Source: Hyphomicrobiales bacterium
GTDB lineage: Bacteria; Pseudomonadota; Alphaproteobacteria; Rhizobiales; Beijerinckiaceae
Assembly: GCA_025351165.1 (NCBI GenBank)
Contig: JANXWK010000013.1
Location: 5,001-62,168, forward strand
Direction: 5' to 3'
DNA: 57,168 nucleotides
In this document: in pieces, positions 9,661-17,515 of the stretch
Layout: each line of letters opens with the position of its first letter
Position numbering within the stretch: position 1 is the first letter of the stretch
Notes under the pieces: generated by a model
The model's input: only the letters and a program-made list of their open reading frames with translations
Told to the model about the DNA's origin: nothing
Databases searched by the model: none
Program-made: the position numbers and the translations under genes

Positions 9661-10851
9661 TTAAATTACAACCTGTGTCAAACCTGCCATACCGTTAAAA
9701 TCACGGGATGAGTAGGTGGTTGTGTACGCTCCTGTACCCTCAATCAGTACCCGATCACCTATTTCCAAGCTAAAAGGCAGTTCGTAGGGTACTTTTTCAT
9801 ACATTACATCCACTGAATCACAGGTTGGACCTGCAAGAACACAGGGGCCAAGCGCAGAGCCATCATGTGGGGTACGAATAGGATAGCGTATGGCTTCATC
9901 CATTGTTTCTGCAAGGCCATGAAACTTGCCAATATCGAGATAAACCCATCGGACGTTATCCTGATCTGCTTTTTTGGAAACAAGCACAACTTCGCTTTCA
10001 ATTACACCTGCATTGCCAACCATGCCACGGCCTGGCTCAATGATGGTTTCTGGAATTGAATTGCCAAAGTGCTTGCGAAGAGACCGAAAGATTGCAGAGC
10101 CGTAACTTTCAACGCCTGGTATTTCTTTCAAGTATTTTGTTGGAAAACCGCCGCCTAAATTCACCATGCTTAGTGTAATGCCACGCTCAGCCATTTCACG
10201 AAAAATACTGGCAGAAGAGGCCAAGGCACTGTCCCACATTTCTGGATTACGCTGCTGCGATCCCACGTGGAAAGATATTCCGTGCGCTTTAAGTCCCAGG
10301 CGATGGGCAAGCTCAAGAATACGGGGTGCAATTTCTGGCACGCATCCAAATTTGCGTGACAATGGCCATTCAGCATCTGTCCCGTCACATAAAATGCGGC
10401 AAAATACACGCGCTCCAGGCGCGGCGCGAGCAATTTTCTCTACTTCCGCTTCGCAGTCTACGGCAAAAAGGCTGATGCCCTTTTCATGTGCCTTGGCAAT
10501 ATCACGCTCTTTTTTTATTGTATTTCCAAATGAAATGCGATCTGCCGCTGCACCTGCTGCAAGCACCATTTCAATTTCACCAATGGAGGCGCAATCAAAG
10601 CAAGAACCAAGCTGGGTAAGAAGCTCAAGTATTTCAGGCGCGGGATTTGCCTTAACCGCGTAAAATATACGTGTATCGGGTAATGCTTTGGCAAATGTCA
10701 TATAATTGCTGCGCACAATATTACTGTCAACAACCAGTATCGGGCCATCTTCACGACGTGACCGCAGGTAATCCTCGATTCGCGCAGAAATCTGGGTATG
10801 GGCAAATTTATCTGTATTTTTAATGTGAGTGTTCATGTTCAAACTATTCAT
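9661..10851 (-). CDS. Ornithine/lysine decarboxylase, group IV PLP (alanine-racemase fold)
   Basis: PLP enzyme producing putrescine from ornithine, possibly also cadaverine from lysine. The PLP lysine is in FYAVKANP (Lys68). GGGFPTKYL and EPGRGMVGNAG bind the cofactor phosphate, and GPTCDSVDVMYE carries the C-terminal active-site Cys-Asp. The ATG at 10851 is chosen because a GGGGGA Shine-Dalgarno lies 8 nt upstream; a TTG 18 nt earlier would overlap that site. A structured leader precedes the gene and hss follows it, placing it in homospermidine synthesis. Strict ornithine versus dual lysine/ornithine specificity cannot be read from sequence. Confidence 0.92.
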   Translation of the reverse strand: MNSLNMNTHIKNTDKFAHTQISARIEDYLRSRREDGPILVVDSNIVRSNYMTFAKALPDTRIFYAVKANPAPEILELLTQLGSCFDCASIGEIEMVLAAGAAADRISFGNTIKKERDIAKAHEKGISLFAVDCEAEVEKIARAAPGARVFCRILCDGTDAEWPLSRKFGCVPEIAPRILELAHRLGLKAHGISFHVGSQQRNPEMWDSALASSASIFREMAERGITLSMVNLGGGFPTKYLKEIPGVESYGSAIFRSLRKHFGNSIPETIIEPGRGMVGNAGVIESEVVLVSKKADQDNVRWVYLDIGKFHGLAETMDEAIRYPIRTPHDGSALGPCVLAGPTCDSVDVMYEKVPYELPFSLEIGDRVLIEGTGAYTTTYSSRDFNGMAGLTQVVI

Positions 10852-11155
10852 GGCAGCATCCCCCTGCAACCCCGCAAGGCTGCAAAAAGCGAATGAAAGA
10901 GTTCAGCCCAATGACAAAAGAACCCGCGTGATGGAAACGCGAAAATCAATGGCAATAGACCAATGTTAGTTTCCTTGCGGATACTAACGGTGCTGCGCCG
11001 ATTGGAACTACAAAGTGCGCTTTGTAAAACCGCTGGACAACGGAATACAAGTTGCATTCAAAGTACCATAGCTTGGAAGGGGAAGACCCTACCGCACTGC
11101 CGGCAAAGATGGACAAGCCTCTTCGGTGAGTCAGCGTTGGAGAACTGACTCGAGA
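10852..11155 (-). promoter_or_regulatory. Structured 5' leader of odc (position of the speF RNA motif)
   Basis: About 300 nt of minus-strand leader rich in hairpins: GAGTCAG/CTGACTC (11128-11151), TACAAAG/CTTTGTA with a 4-nt loop (11009-11026), and a three-way junction closed by CCAAT/ATTGG (10960-11005) that holds a GTTAGT/ACTAAC hairpin capped by a GCAA tetraloop. Next to the gene, GCAGC (10879-10883) can pair with GCTGC (10853-10857), enclosing the GGGGGA ribosome site. The speF RNA motif is known to precede ornithine decarboxylase genes in Alphaproteobacteria. The identity here is inferred from position and structure; I did not align it. Translational control by a polyamine or ribosome-related signal is plausible. 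Confidence 0.62.
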
Positions 11156-11157
11156 CC

Positions 11158-11352
11158 AAAAAAGCCCGATCCGTCGTTGCTTTGAGTTGCGTCACCCGCT
11201 TCGGGCGGGGCCGCCGGTTCGCTTCCGGCTGCCGGTCCGTGAGGCAAAATGAGCACGCTCATTAAGCCTCTTAACTAGGGCGTTTATCCGGCCTCTTGTC
11301 CGGAGATCCACCGACCGACACGCAACCACAGGCACGTGCGAAATTGGGCAAG
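11158..11352 (-). ncRNA. Candidate structured small RNA, about 195 nt, family not identified
   Basis: A GC-rich island with no plausible ORF in AT-rich surroundings. On the minus strand the two ends pair (GTTGCGT/ACGCAAC, 11320-11326 with 11186-11192). Inside are hairpins TCCGG/CCGGA, GAGGC/GCCTC around a perfect AATGAGC/GCTCATT stem (11241-11270), GCCGG/CCGGC and CCCGC/GCGGG. A GGTC-GTG/CAC-GACC helix (7 of 8 pairs) closes the first two. It ends in TCGGGC followed by six T. Upstream is a weak promoter-like pair, TTGCAA and TATGAA. Size and end pairing recall 6S RNA, but the branching is unlike a rod, so I leave it unnamed. It could also be the 5' part of a longer odc leader. The 5' end is approximate. 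Confidence 0.5.
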
Positions 11353-11385
11353 TTTCATATGACGTTATTTTACAAAGTTTGCAAG

Positions 11386-11417
11386 TTTTTTTAATGTCAT
11401 AAATCATTTTTTTAATG
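11386..11417 (+). repeat. Direct repeat spaced 21 bp in the divergent odc-RNA/opgG promoter region
   Basis: TTTTTTTAATG occurs at 11386-11396 and 11407-11417, exactly 21 bp (two helical turns) apart, between the candidate small RNA and opgG. It may be a binding site for a regulator or just an A/T-tract bend. Confidence 0.35.
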
Positions 11418-11476
11418 ACGATAAAGAACATACGATCTACTAAGCTGGAAATAGTTTTTTTGAATTTTGGGGTCAT

Positions 11477-13063
11477 ATGAAGCGTCGTGATTTTTTAAGT
11501 TCTGTTGCACTCTCCTGTTTGTTCCATAGTGTTAGTTTTCAAAGTGATGCCTGGTCTCAGCCAAATGCTGCCCAGAACCCGGCTCAAGCCAAAGCGCAAA
11601 GCAGGTTCAGCTATACTGATGTTGTCAAGCGTGCCAAGGATCTTAGCATTAAGGACTATGTTTCCAAGGCGCCTACGCTTCCTGATCAGCTTGCAAATCT
11701 TGATTTTGACTCTTATCGGGACATTAAATTTCGAGAGGATAAAACCTTGCTTGCCAATGGTGGTGGGGCTTTCAGGATGCAGCTTTTTCCACTTGGATTT
11801 CTGTTCAAGCGCTCTGTAATGCTCAATATCGTGCGCGATGGTCTTTCAACGCCTATTCCCTATACATTATCGCTGTTTGACTATGGCAGAGCCAAGTTTG
11901 ACAAGCCTTTGCCAATAGATACTGGGTTTGCAGGTTTTAGGTTATATTATCCGCTTTCAGACACTAAATCCTCTGACGAAGTCATTTCATTTATAGGAGC
12001 CAGTTATTTTCGTTTCATATCAAGGGGACAGAAATACGGTCTTTCTGCACGAGGCATTGCCATTAATGCAGGAATAGATGGGCAGCCAGAAGAATTCCCT
12101 AATTTTACTGAATTTTGGATACAGATGCCAAATGCAGGCTCTGATACTATTACTGTTTTTGCACTTATGGACAGTCCGTCTCTTAGTGGGGCATACCAGT
12201 TTGTGTATCAAATGGGACAGAAAAGCAGTGTTGAGGTTACAAGTACAGTTTTTGCGCGGGTAGATGTCGTACGACCTGGTATAGCGCCTCTTACCTCCAT
12301 GTTCTTTTATGGTGAAAATAATCGTCGCCATCATGGGGATTATCGTCATGAACTTCATGATTCTGATGGATTGCTTGTTCAAAATGGAACAGGTGAGATG
12401 CTCTGGCGTCCTCTTCTTAATCCAAACAAAGCAAATATCTCAGCTTTTTTGTCAAAAGACATCAAGGGCTTTGGACTTATGCAGCGTGATGTAAATTTTG
12501 ACCATTATCAAGATCTTGATCTAGAATATGAGAAGCGGCCCACATACTGGGTTGAGCCTTTAGAAGAATGGGGGGAAGGTCAGGTTGAATTGGTAGAAAT
12601 GCCGACAACAGATGAAACAAATGACAATATTGTTGCCTACTGGATGCCAAAAGCAAAAATGGAAGCAGGGCAGTCATACAGTTTCAGGTATCGGATTACC
12701 TCTTTAGTTGACACTACTTCAATTAATCCTGGTGCCTATGCAGTCAATACATTTCAGGCTCCAGCGCATGCCCTTGGATCGAATGACAAAGGCCCTGCTG
12801 GCAGTACACGATTTTTAATAGATTTTGCAGGAGGAGAGCTTGCCTATCATCAGGCTTTTCCAGACGCTGTGCAGGTTGTTGCGACCATGTCCAATGGAAA
12901 GGTTCTGCGAAGTTTTGCAACACCCAACAGGGAAATTGAAGGGTTTCGTGTAGGTGTTGATGTCAGCGTTGCGCCGGGGCAGATGGGCGATGTGCGTGTG
13001 TATCTTAAATCAGGTCTCAAAACCTTGAGTGAAACCTGGACCATGCCGTGGAAGGGAGAGTAA
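11477..13063 (+). CDS. Periplasmic glucan biosynthesis protein OpgG/OpgD (MdoG family)
   Basis: Periplasmic protein of 528 residues acting on the backbone of osmoregulated periplasmic glucans. The N-terminus MKRRDFLSSVALS has a twin-arginine signal, as OpgD has and OpgG usually lacks, so this may be closer to OpgD. After cleavage near residue 30 the MdoG domain fills the protein; YTDVVKRAKDLS, FREDKTLLANGGGAFRMQLF, GASYFRFISRGQKYGLSARG and FFYGENNRRHHGDYRHELHDSDGL are the family hallmarks. ATG is preceded by GGGG. No glucosyltransferase gene (opgH or ndvB) lies beside it. It diverges from the structured RNA region of the polyamine genes. Confidence 0.9.
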   Translation: MKRRDFLSSVALSCLFHSVSFQSDAWSQPNAAQNPAQAKAQSRFSYTDVVKRAKDLSIKDYVSKAPTLPDQLANLDFDSYRDIKFREDKTLLANGGGAFRMQLFPLGFLFKRSVMLNIVRDGLSTPIPYTLSLFDYGRAKFDKPLPIDTGFAGFRLYYPLSDTKSSDEVISFIGASYFRFISRGQKYGLSARGIAINAGIDGQPEEFPNFTEFWIQMPNAGSDTITVFALMDSPSLSGAYQFVYQMGQKSSVEVTSTVFARVDVVRPGIAPLTSMFFYGENNRRHHGDYRHELHDSDGLLVQNGTGEMLWRPLLNPNKANISAFLSKDIKGFGLMQRDVNFDHYQDLDLEYEKRPTYWVEPLEEWGEGQVELVEMPTTDETNDNIVAYWMPKAKMEAGQSYSFRYRITSLVDTTSINPGAYAVNTFQAPAHALGSNDKGPAGSTRFLIDFAGGELAYHQAFPDAVQVVATMSNGKVLRSFATPNREIEGFRVGVDVSVAPGQMGDVRVYLKSGLKTLSETWTMPWKGE

Positions 13064-13116
13064 GATGCTGGGCCTTCAATTTCCCTGTGTATATAGTTTT
13101 AGCTTTGAAACCGTAC

Positions 13117-13704
13117 TCAAAGAAAATTTAATATAGGTAAAAACTTGCATCTGTCAAAATTTGTAAATGGTACTATACATCTTCTATCGCGGTCTTTTTG
13201 AACTTTTTCAATGTCCAGTTTCTGTTGAAGCTTAGCCAGATTAATACCTACAAGTTCATCTAAAAATTTTGATCCATCTTTTGTATCTATAATCAAATTT
13301 CGGCTGCCCTTTGATCTGTTTAAAGTTCCCTCTACAGTAAAATCAACCTGATGAGCTTCGTATATGTCGTATATTTTAGTATTCATTGGGCCATATGTAA
13401 CTTTAATTTTTTTACTGTTTTTCTGAAACTCTAAAATATAGGCTACCAGACCATCACCTTTTCTAACCAAAAACCGAATGTATTTGTTGTTATTTAAAGT
13501 ATTTATACCTTCATAGGCAGCCTCCAATCCCTCAAGGAGTTCGGTGCTTGCAATCCTGTTATTGTTTTTGGGAATTACATTGGAGGTATTCTTTTGGTTT
13601 TGCATAATGGTGTTGAAATTAAAGCCTGCAGTTTTAGCATCCTTTTCCTCTAAATCTTTTTTTGCGGCATAATATGGTATGGTATTCGCAGATAATTCAG
13701 TCAT
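13117..13704 (-). CDS. Conserved-looking protein of unknown function
   Basis: I do not recognise this protein of about 195 residues. The first 70 residues are polar and Asn/Lys-rich and look disordered. Residues 75-140 look folded, with beta-rich blocks (YIRFLVRKGDGLVAYILEFQ, KIKVTYGPMNTKIYDIYEAHQVDFTVEGTL), and the C-terminal part is Lys/Asp-rich and helical. No signal peptide or membrane segment is seen. The ATG at 13704 is preferred to a TTG five codons upstream. It converges on opgG with a 50-bp gap and no obvious terminator. Its start, with FNTIMQ about 35 residues in, loosely resembles that of the broken gene at 17516. Very AT-rich codons may mean a fast-evolving or acquired gene. Confidence 0.6.
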   Translation of the reverse strand: MTELSANTIPYYAAKKDLEEKDAKTAGFNFNTIMQNQKNTSNVIPKNNNRIASTELLEGLEAAYEGINTLNNNKYIRFLVRKGDGLVAYILEFQKNSKKIKVTYGPMNTKIYDIYEAHQVDFTVEGTLNRSKGSRNLIIDTKDGSKFLDELVGINLAKLQQKLDIEKVQKDRDRRCIVPFTNFDRCKFLPILNFL

Positions 13705-13851
13705 ATTGGTAAATCTCAACTCTTGAAATAGTATTTGAGTGACTAGCTTTTTGATTAAAAAGTAACGTCAAAATGAAAATAGTTTAAATCTATTGTTGTC
13801 TAAACTATGAATTTAGAGGTTGCTTACCATAAATAAAGAGATACATCAATT

Positions 13852-14838
13852 ATGCGACAGCTAAAATCTTTTATTTCAAGCGTTCTTGTAGCTTCTCCTG
13901 TCATGCCAATTATTATTGAACGTATAGAGAAGAGATTTTCTGTCGTTAAATTATACGATGAGGTAGATCAGAACAGATTTTTGCAGGAGAATGCCAGTCA
14001 TATCAGGGCTGCTGTTATTGGCTATAACCAGCCTTTTTTTAATGAAGCATCTTTTGAAAAGCTTCCAAAACTTGAGATTATTTCCAGTTTTGGTGTGGGT
14101 TATGATCATGTGGATGCTAAAGCTGCCCACAAACACGGGGTTATTGTTACCAACACACCAGATGTTCTTACCGACGAAGTTGCTGATCTGGCGTTGGGTT
14201 TGCTGATTGCAACTTTGCGACGTATTCCACAAGCTGATACATATCTGCGTAATGGCAGCTGGCTTCAAAAAGGGGCATTTCCGTTAAGTGACACACTGCA
14301 AGGAAAAACCATGGGCATTGTTGGTTTTGGACGCATTGGCAAAGCCATTGCCAAGCGGGCCAAGGCTTTTGGTATCAAACTTGTATATCATGGGCGTACA
14401 CAGCAAAGTGGTGTAAAACTACGTTACTACGCAAATCTTGTTGAGATGGCCCAAGCTGTTGATATTTTGATGGTTATAACGCCGGGTGGGTCTGCAACGC
14501 ATCATCTTATCAATGCGCAGGTATTGGAAGCTTTGGGACAAAACGGTACGCTCATCAATGTTGCGCGTGGGTCAGTTGTTGATGAGAGGGCTCTTGTAAG
14601 CGCTTTAACCTCTGGCAGGCTTGGTGCCGCTGGACTGGATGTATTTGAAGCTGAACCTTATGTACCAAAAGAGCTTGCAGCCCTGCCTAATGTTGTTTTA
14701 TTGCCTCATATCGCTTCAGCCTCACATCATACACGCAATTTAATGGGTAAACTGGTTGCGGATAACATTATTTCTTGGTTAAGTGGTAAAGGGCCTAAGA
14801 CGCCCGTTGCTGAAACGCCCTACGTCAAGCAGGCTTAG
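13852..14838 (+). CDS. D-isomer-specific 2-hydroxyacid dehydrogenase (glyoxylate/hydroxypyruvate reductase-like)
   Basis: NAD(P)H-dependent dehydrogenase of 328 residues reducing a 2-keto acid such as glyoxylate or hydroxypyruvate. The nucleotide site is GIVGFGRIGKAIAKRAKAFG. The signature ending in INVARGSVVDERAL and the catalytic His in LPHIASASHHTRNLM are present, with the substrate loop SSFGVGYDHVDA. The residues after the glycine motif (YHGRTQ) suggest NADP preference, an inference. It is distinct from SerA at 47.9 kb: shorter and without an ACT domain. The next gene begins 4 bp after the stop, so the two are probably cotranscribed. Confidence 0.88.
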   Translation: MRQLKSFISSVLVASPVMPIIIERIEKRFSVVKLYDEVDQNRFLQENASHIRAAVIGYNQPFFNEASFEKLPKLEIISSFGVGYDHVDAKAAHKHGVIVTNTPDVLTDEVADLALGLLIATLRRIPQADTYLRNGSWLQKGAFPLSDTLQGKTMGIVGFGRIGKAIAKRAKAFGIKLVYHGRTQQSGVKLRYYANLVEMAQAVDILMVITPGGSATHHLINAQVLEALGQNGTLINVARGSVVDERALVSALTSGRLGAAGLDVFEAEPYVPKELAALPNVVLLPHIASASHHTRNLMGKLVADNIISWLSGKGPKTPVAETPYVKQA

Positions 14839-14842
14839 TCAC

Positions 14843-15634
14843 ATGCGTATATTTTCAGGCTTAATTACGGCTTTGCTGTTGTCTCTTGCAACTTCCGCTC
14901 AGGGGCAGTTCAGACGCGTAGATACAGTTCCAGTTATTTCCACAAATTCCAACGATATTGCACGAATCACCGCTGCGTCAGGTACTTTTGACTTGAAAAC
15001 CTCCAAAGGTTCAAACAGCTGCCGAATTACTCTCTGGTCCGAAGGTGCCAAGGGGACATTTCCTGTCAGTATACCAGCTGGCTGTCACAAAGCTTTTCCG
15101 TCTCTTTTGGCCAAAGTAAAAAACTGGATGGTTGGTAATGATATTTCCCTTAAACTTATAGAAGAAAAGGGCTTTGTTTTACTTGAGTTCCAAGAAAAGG
15201 ATGGCAAGCTTCTATCGTCTAAAATAGGTGAAATAACTTATGAACTGCAGCCCACTGATGCTGGGTGGTTCAAGCGTCAAGCGAGCCTACCTCGTCAAAC
15301 GGATGTTGCTGGCGCCTCAAAACCTGTTGATGCTGCGGAAATTGCCCGTATGGTTGGTACATATGCAGTCAGTCGTGAAAAGGGAAAACCCAGTGAATGC
15401 AAGATAGTTTTTTCTGTGCAAGCTTACATAAAGCCAGGATTTATGAAGGCGGGTATAGGGGAGGGATGCCAAGACAGGGGAATGCAAATATTCAACCCCG
15501 TTGCTTGGCAACTTGAAGCTTCAAGACTGATATTGGTGTCGCGCAAAGGTCATGATATTAAATTTATCCGAGCAGGCAGTGTTGGGTGGAAGAAAGAAAA
15601 GCAGTCTGGGGATATGCTTGAGCTGACAAGATAA
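14843..15634 (+). CDS. Secreted protein with two AprI/Inh protease-inhibitor-like domains
   Basis: The ATG at 14843 gives a clean signal peptide (MRIFSGLITALLLSLATSAQG); an upstream in-frame GTG would place extra residues before it. The mature part seems to be two copies of one small beta-barrel domain: about residues 38-115 (ASGTFDLKTSKGSNSCRITLWSEG... then a Cys) and 165-260 (MVGTYAVSREKGKPSECKIVF... then GC and a Trp). Each has the G-[TY]-[FY] opening and paired Cys/Trp pattern of AprI/Inh metalloprotease inhibitors. Such inhibitors protect the periplasm from the cell's own secreted serralysin-type proteases. The assignment is by pattern only; no protease gene is nearby. It follows the dehydrogenase gene by 4 bp. 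Confidence 0.6.
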   Translation: MRIFSGLITALLLSLATSAQGQFRRVDTVPVISTNSNDIARITAASGTFDLKTSKGSNSCRITLWSEGAKGTFPVSIPAGCHKAFPSLLAKVKNWMVGNDISLKLIEEKGFVLLEFQEKDGKLLSSKIGEITYELQPTDAGWFKRQASLPRQTDVAGASKPVDAAEIARMVGTYAVSREKGKPSECKIVFSVQAYIKPGFMKAGIGEGCQDRGMQIFNPVAWQLEASRLILVSRKGHDIKFIRAGSVGWKKEKQSGDMLELTR

Positions 15635-15641
15635 AAGGAAG

Positions 15642-16340
15642 CTAAAACTTAACCAGACTTTTGCGTTGAGCGCCGGTTGCATCAAAATTATCTGGAGCTA
15701 ACCATGCTTCAAAGCGCTTTTTGTGTGCGGGCCATTCGTCGTCCAACATGGAATACCAAGCTGTATCACGGTTGCGGCCTTTGACAATAGCAGCCTGTCT
15801 GAAAATGCCCTCAAACGTAAAGCCAAAACGGATTGCTGCCTGTTTTGATGGGGCGTTCAGGGTGTTGCATTTCCATTCGTATCGGCGATAACCCAATATT
15901 TCAAAAGCGTATTTTGCCAAGAGATACATTGCTTCTGTTGCAGCTTGCGTTCGTTGAAGCTTGGGTGCGAACAGAATATTGCCAATTTCCATAGAAGCGT
16001 TAACTGGATCAATACGCAAGTAGGCAGCATGACCTAGAACATCACCAGATTTAGAATCAATCAGGGCGTAAAGCATTTGATCGGTGCGTGCCATCATTGC
16101 CTTATGGGAAACAATCTGATCGTCCAGGGTTTCAAAAGGCCCTGAAGGTAAATAGGCATAAAGCTGTTCTTTATTTTCGATGTGAAATAAAGATCCCGAG
16201 TGTTTATCCAGATTAAAAGGCACAATAATAATATGTTGGCCTTTCAGGGTCACGGGCTCTGGCAGCTTTGCTGCACCACACAAAACAGGGATGCCTACAG
16301 GTAGCCCTGTTATTGTATCAATAACAAATTCAGTGTCCAA
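15642..16340 (-). CDS. GNAT-family N-acetyltransferase (RimJ/RimL-like)
   Basis: Acetyl-CoA-dependent acetyltransferase of 232 residues. The core runs from GHAAYLRIDPVNASMEIGNILFAPKLQRTQAATEAMYLLAKYAFE through the YRRYEWKCNTLNAPSKQAAIRFGFTFEGIFR block, typical of the RimJ/RimL subgroup that acetylates protein N-termini, amines or small molecules. The substrate is not evident. The start is TTG, placed immediately after the TGA of the upstream TerB-like gene, so translation is probably coupled. No good ATG exists until well into the domain. It converges on the Inh-like gene, with 7 bp between the stops. Confidence 0.82.
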   Translation of the reverse strand: MDTEFVIDTITGLPVGIPVLCGAAKLPEPVTLKGQHIIIVPFNLDKHSGSLFHIENKEQLYAYLPSGPFETLDDQIVSHKAMMARTDQMLYALIDSKSGDVLGHAAYLRIDPVNASMEIGNILFAPKLQRTQAATEAMYLLAKYAFEILGYRRYEWKCNTLNAPSKQAAIRFGFTFEGIFRQAAIVKGRNRDTAWYSMLDDEWPAHKKRFEAWLAPDNFDATGAQRKSLVKF

Positions 16341-17261
16341 TCAAGCGCCTTTTACAGACTGCGTCGCACCATCAATATGAGCAACCAGATTTGTATCAAG
16401 TTTCAAACCATGCGCCAGATTCTGCAAAAACGCGATTTCTTCCGGTTTGTCAGCAAGAATTGAAATGCGGGCAGCGGCATAGATCTGTGCAGCCATTTCT
16501 GGGCTGTTGGACACAGCTACAAGGCTTTCAATACTGGCAGGGTTATTAAACTCCGCTTCCAGAAATTTAGCAGATAAATCATCAAGACCAGCTTGTGTCA
16601 GGCCGCCGATAATATTTGCCCGCTCTGTACTATCAATCAGGCCATCTGATGCGGCAGTTGCGATCATAGCTTTGATAAGAGTAAGCGATGTTTGTTTATC
16701 AGCATCAGAATCAGCAGTTTTGCCAAACGGGCTTTCAGCGGGTGCCTCGACGGTCGGCTCACGTGTTACTGGAACAAGATTCGCAGCCTTGTAATTTTGA
16801 TAGGCCTTGTAAGCCAACCCTCCAATCATCGCAAGGCCACCTAGTTTAGTGGTGTCAAGAGCTGCACCTCGACCAGTGCTTGTGCCAAGAACAAGACTAG
16901 CCAACCCGCCCAATGCTGCACCAGATGCCATCTTGTTTTCGCCAATCATGGATTTTGCTTTATTTAGAAGATCGCTAAAGCCCTGACCACCTGTTGCGTT
17001 TTTAAGAGCCTCTTCTGCTTTGCTGCCCAGGCCAGTTGCCCCTTCTGCGTGAGTTGCTGCCTCTTTGAGGCCAGATGTAGCCTGTCCAAACATCTGTGTT
17101 GCCATAGTGGCAAGACCTGCTGCTTGCGGGTTGGATAATAGACTACCCAGCAATCCACCAAACCCTTGAGGTGCAGGGTTCTGTGCAGGATTTTGTGGTG
17201 CTGTACCAGTTTGCGACTGACCACCAAGCAAAGCGTTAAGAAGTTGTGTTGGATCAAACAT
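16341..17261 (-). CDS. DUF533/YebE-like protein with TerB-type C-terminal domain
   Basis: A 306-residue protein. The N-terminal third is Gly/Gln/Asn/Pro-rich (MFDPTQLLNALLGGQSQ), followed by a small glycine-rich hydrophobic segment (ASGAALGGLASLVLG, LGGLAMIGGLAYKAYQNYK, about 115-150) that could enter a membrane. From about residue 190 is a helical TerB-like domain (SLTLIKAMIATAASDGLIDSTERANIIGGL...) with its acidic D-G-x-ID-x-E motif, which in this family can bind metal. The layout matches DUF533/YebE proteins of unknown function. ATG at 17261 with AGGAA about 10 nt upstream is preferred to the TTG one codon earlier. It is coupled to the GNAT gene. Confidence 0.78.
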   Translation of the reverse strand: MFDPTQLLNALLGGQSQTGTAPQNPAQNPAPQGFGGLLGSLLSNPQAAGLATMATQMFGQATSGLKEAATHAEGATGLGSKAEEALKNATGGQGFSDLLNKAKSMIGENKMASGAALGGLASLVLGTSTGRGAALDTTKLGGLAMIGGLAYKAYQNYKAANLVPVTREPTVEAPAESPFGKTADSDADKQTSLTLIKAMIATAASDGLIDSTERANIIGGLTQAGLDDLSAKFLEAEFNNPASIESLVAVSNSPEMAAQIYAAARISILADKPEEIAFLQNLAHGLKLDTNLVAHIDGATQSVKGA

Positions 17262-17515
17262 CAAGAAGGTTCCTATATTTAAAATTAACCCTTAATAAAA
17301 TGATATGACAGGAAAATGGCAAAGGAGCAATTAGTGTCTTGATATCCTTCAATGCTGTCCTGTCAAAAATAAAATGTGCACAACTTTGTTATTAATTGCA
17401 GTTTGTAAGGTGCATGTAAGATTTTAAGTCCAACTACTTTAGGAGTAAAAATACATAATATTAGTTTTAGGTCTTAAAATACTTCATATTTTAAATGTTA
17501 GATTGAACCAAACCC

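Noticed and set aside
11158-11352. Permuted tmRNA, RNase P RNA or SRP RNA
   Set aside because: No proteolysis-tag reading frame, no tRNA-like acceptor with a T-loop, none of the conserved RNase P core blocks, and no SRP GGAAG tetraloop hairpin were found.
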